6,627 nucleotides of DNA from Sulfurovum sp. GTDB taxonomy: Bacteria; Campylobacterota; Campylobacteria; Campylobacterales; Sulfurovaceae. Made by a program: the position numbers and the translations under genes. The DNA is taken from the NCBI GenBank assembly GCA_015490315.1, contig WFYB01000225.1:1-6627 (forward strand), given 5' to 3'. Shown piece by piece: positions 6,590 through 6,627 of this stretch (its first letter is position 1; every line of letters begins with the position of its first letter). Below the pieces are notes generated by a model. It did not search any database, was not told where the DNA came from, and worked only from the letters and a program-made list of their open reading frames with translations.

Positions 6590-6627
6590 TGAACCTTTGA
6601 GCTTTTTGCCGCCGTTTATCTATAGAT
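6590..6627 (-). other. murA 5' coding remnant with in-frame TAG and terminal palindrome
   Basis: Positions 6619-6590 on the minus strand encode INGGKKLKGS, the expected run into VTISGAKN of MurA. The next codon upstream (6622-6620) is TAG, preceded by CTA (Leu). MurA usually has a lysine or another residue at this place, so a single A-to-T change (AAG to TAG) would explain it. The last ten bases of the window (6618-6627, ATCTATAGAT) are a perfect palindrome containing this stop. A read-end or contig-end error is as likely as a real nonsense change. Confidence 0.5.

Noticed and set aside
5565..6592. Plus-strand open frames opposite murA, including 5960-6262 and 6275-6592
   Set aside because: They are shadows of the strongly conserved murA frame.

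Overview
The window reads as a chromosomal segment from a Campylobacterota (epsilonproteobacterial) bacterium. A Sulfurovum- or Sulfurimonas-like sulfur or hydrogen oxidiser is my best guess. The basis is the style of the housekeeping proteins (TruD, Gph-type HAD phosphatase, MurA) and a promoter at 3023-3043 in which a TTGACA box runs through a T-tract into an extended -10 (TGC-TATTAT), a layout common in that phylum. No 16S or other marker is present, so the placement is inference.

Layout. Positions 1-1866 hold a minus-strand pair: a Gph-like HAD phosphatase (1189-1866) followed 34 bases later by an FAD-dependent oxidoreductase of the DAO fold that runs off the left edge. A 70-base divergent control region (1867-1936) separates this pair from truD (1937-3007, plus strand), the tRNA pseudouridine synthase. 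A second promoter at 3023-3043 drives a two-gene plus-strand unit of surface or envelope lipoproteins. The first is a 656-residue lipoprotein with one cadherin-like/tandem-95 domain and a zinc metallopeptidase domain (HEFQH plus NEMLSE, M30/gluzincin type). The second is a 95-residue lipoprotein of unknown function that starts with GTG 13 bases after the protease stop. The unit converges on murA (minus strand, 5369 to the right edge) with only 19 bases between the stop codons.

How the genes work together. The housekeeping genes (tRNA modification, phosphoglycolate salvage, peptidoglycan precursor synthesis) show no shared pathway. The protease-lipoprotein pair is the accessory part: both products should be lipid-anchored outside the cytoplasm, and the tight spacing implies joint expression. 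Its protease has an internal A+T-rich, lysine-rich segment that contrasts with the flanking genes.

Most worth a second look: (1) the murA reading frame meets an in-frame TAG exactly where the first few conserved residues should be, inside a 10-base perfect palindrome that ends on the last base of the window; (2) gph has a perfect TTGACA-N16-TATAAT promoter that would produce an essentially leaderless mRNA; (3) the metallopeptidase/small-lipoprotein pair. I saw no CRISPR array, insertion sequence, tRNA, rRNA, riboswitch or phage gene. There is no gene-free stretch longer than 300 bases; the longest gaps are about 70 bases.
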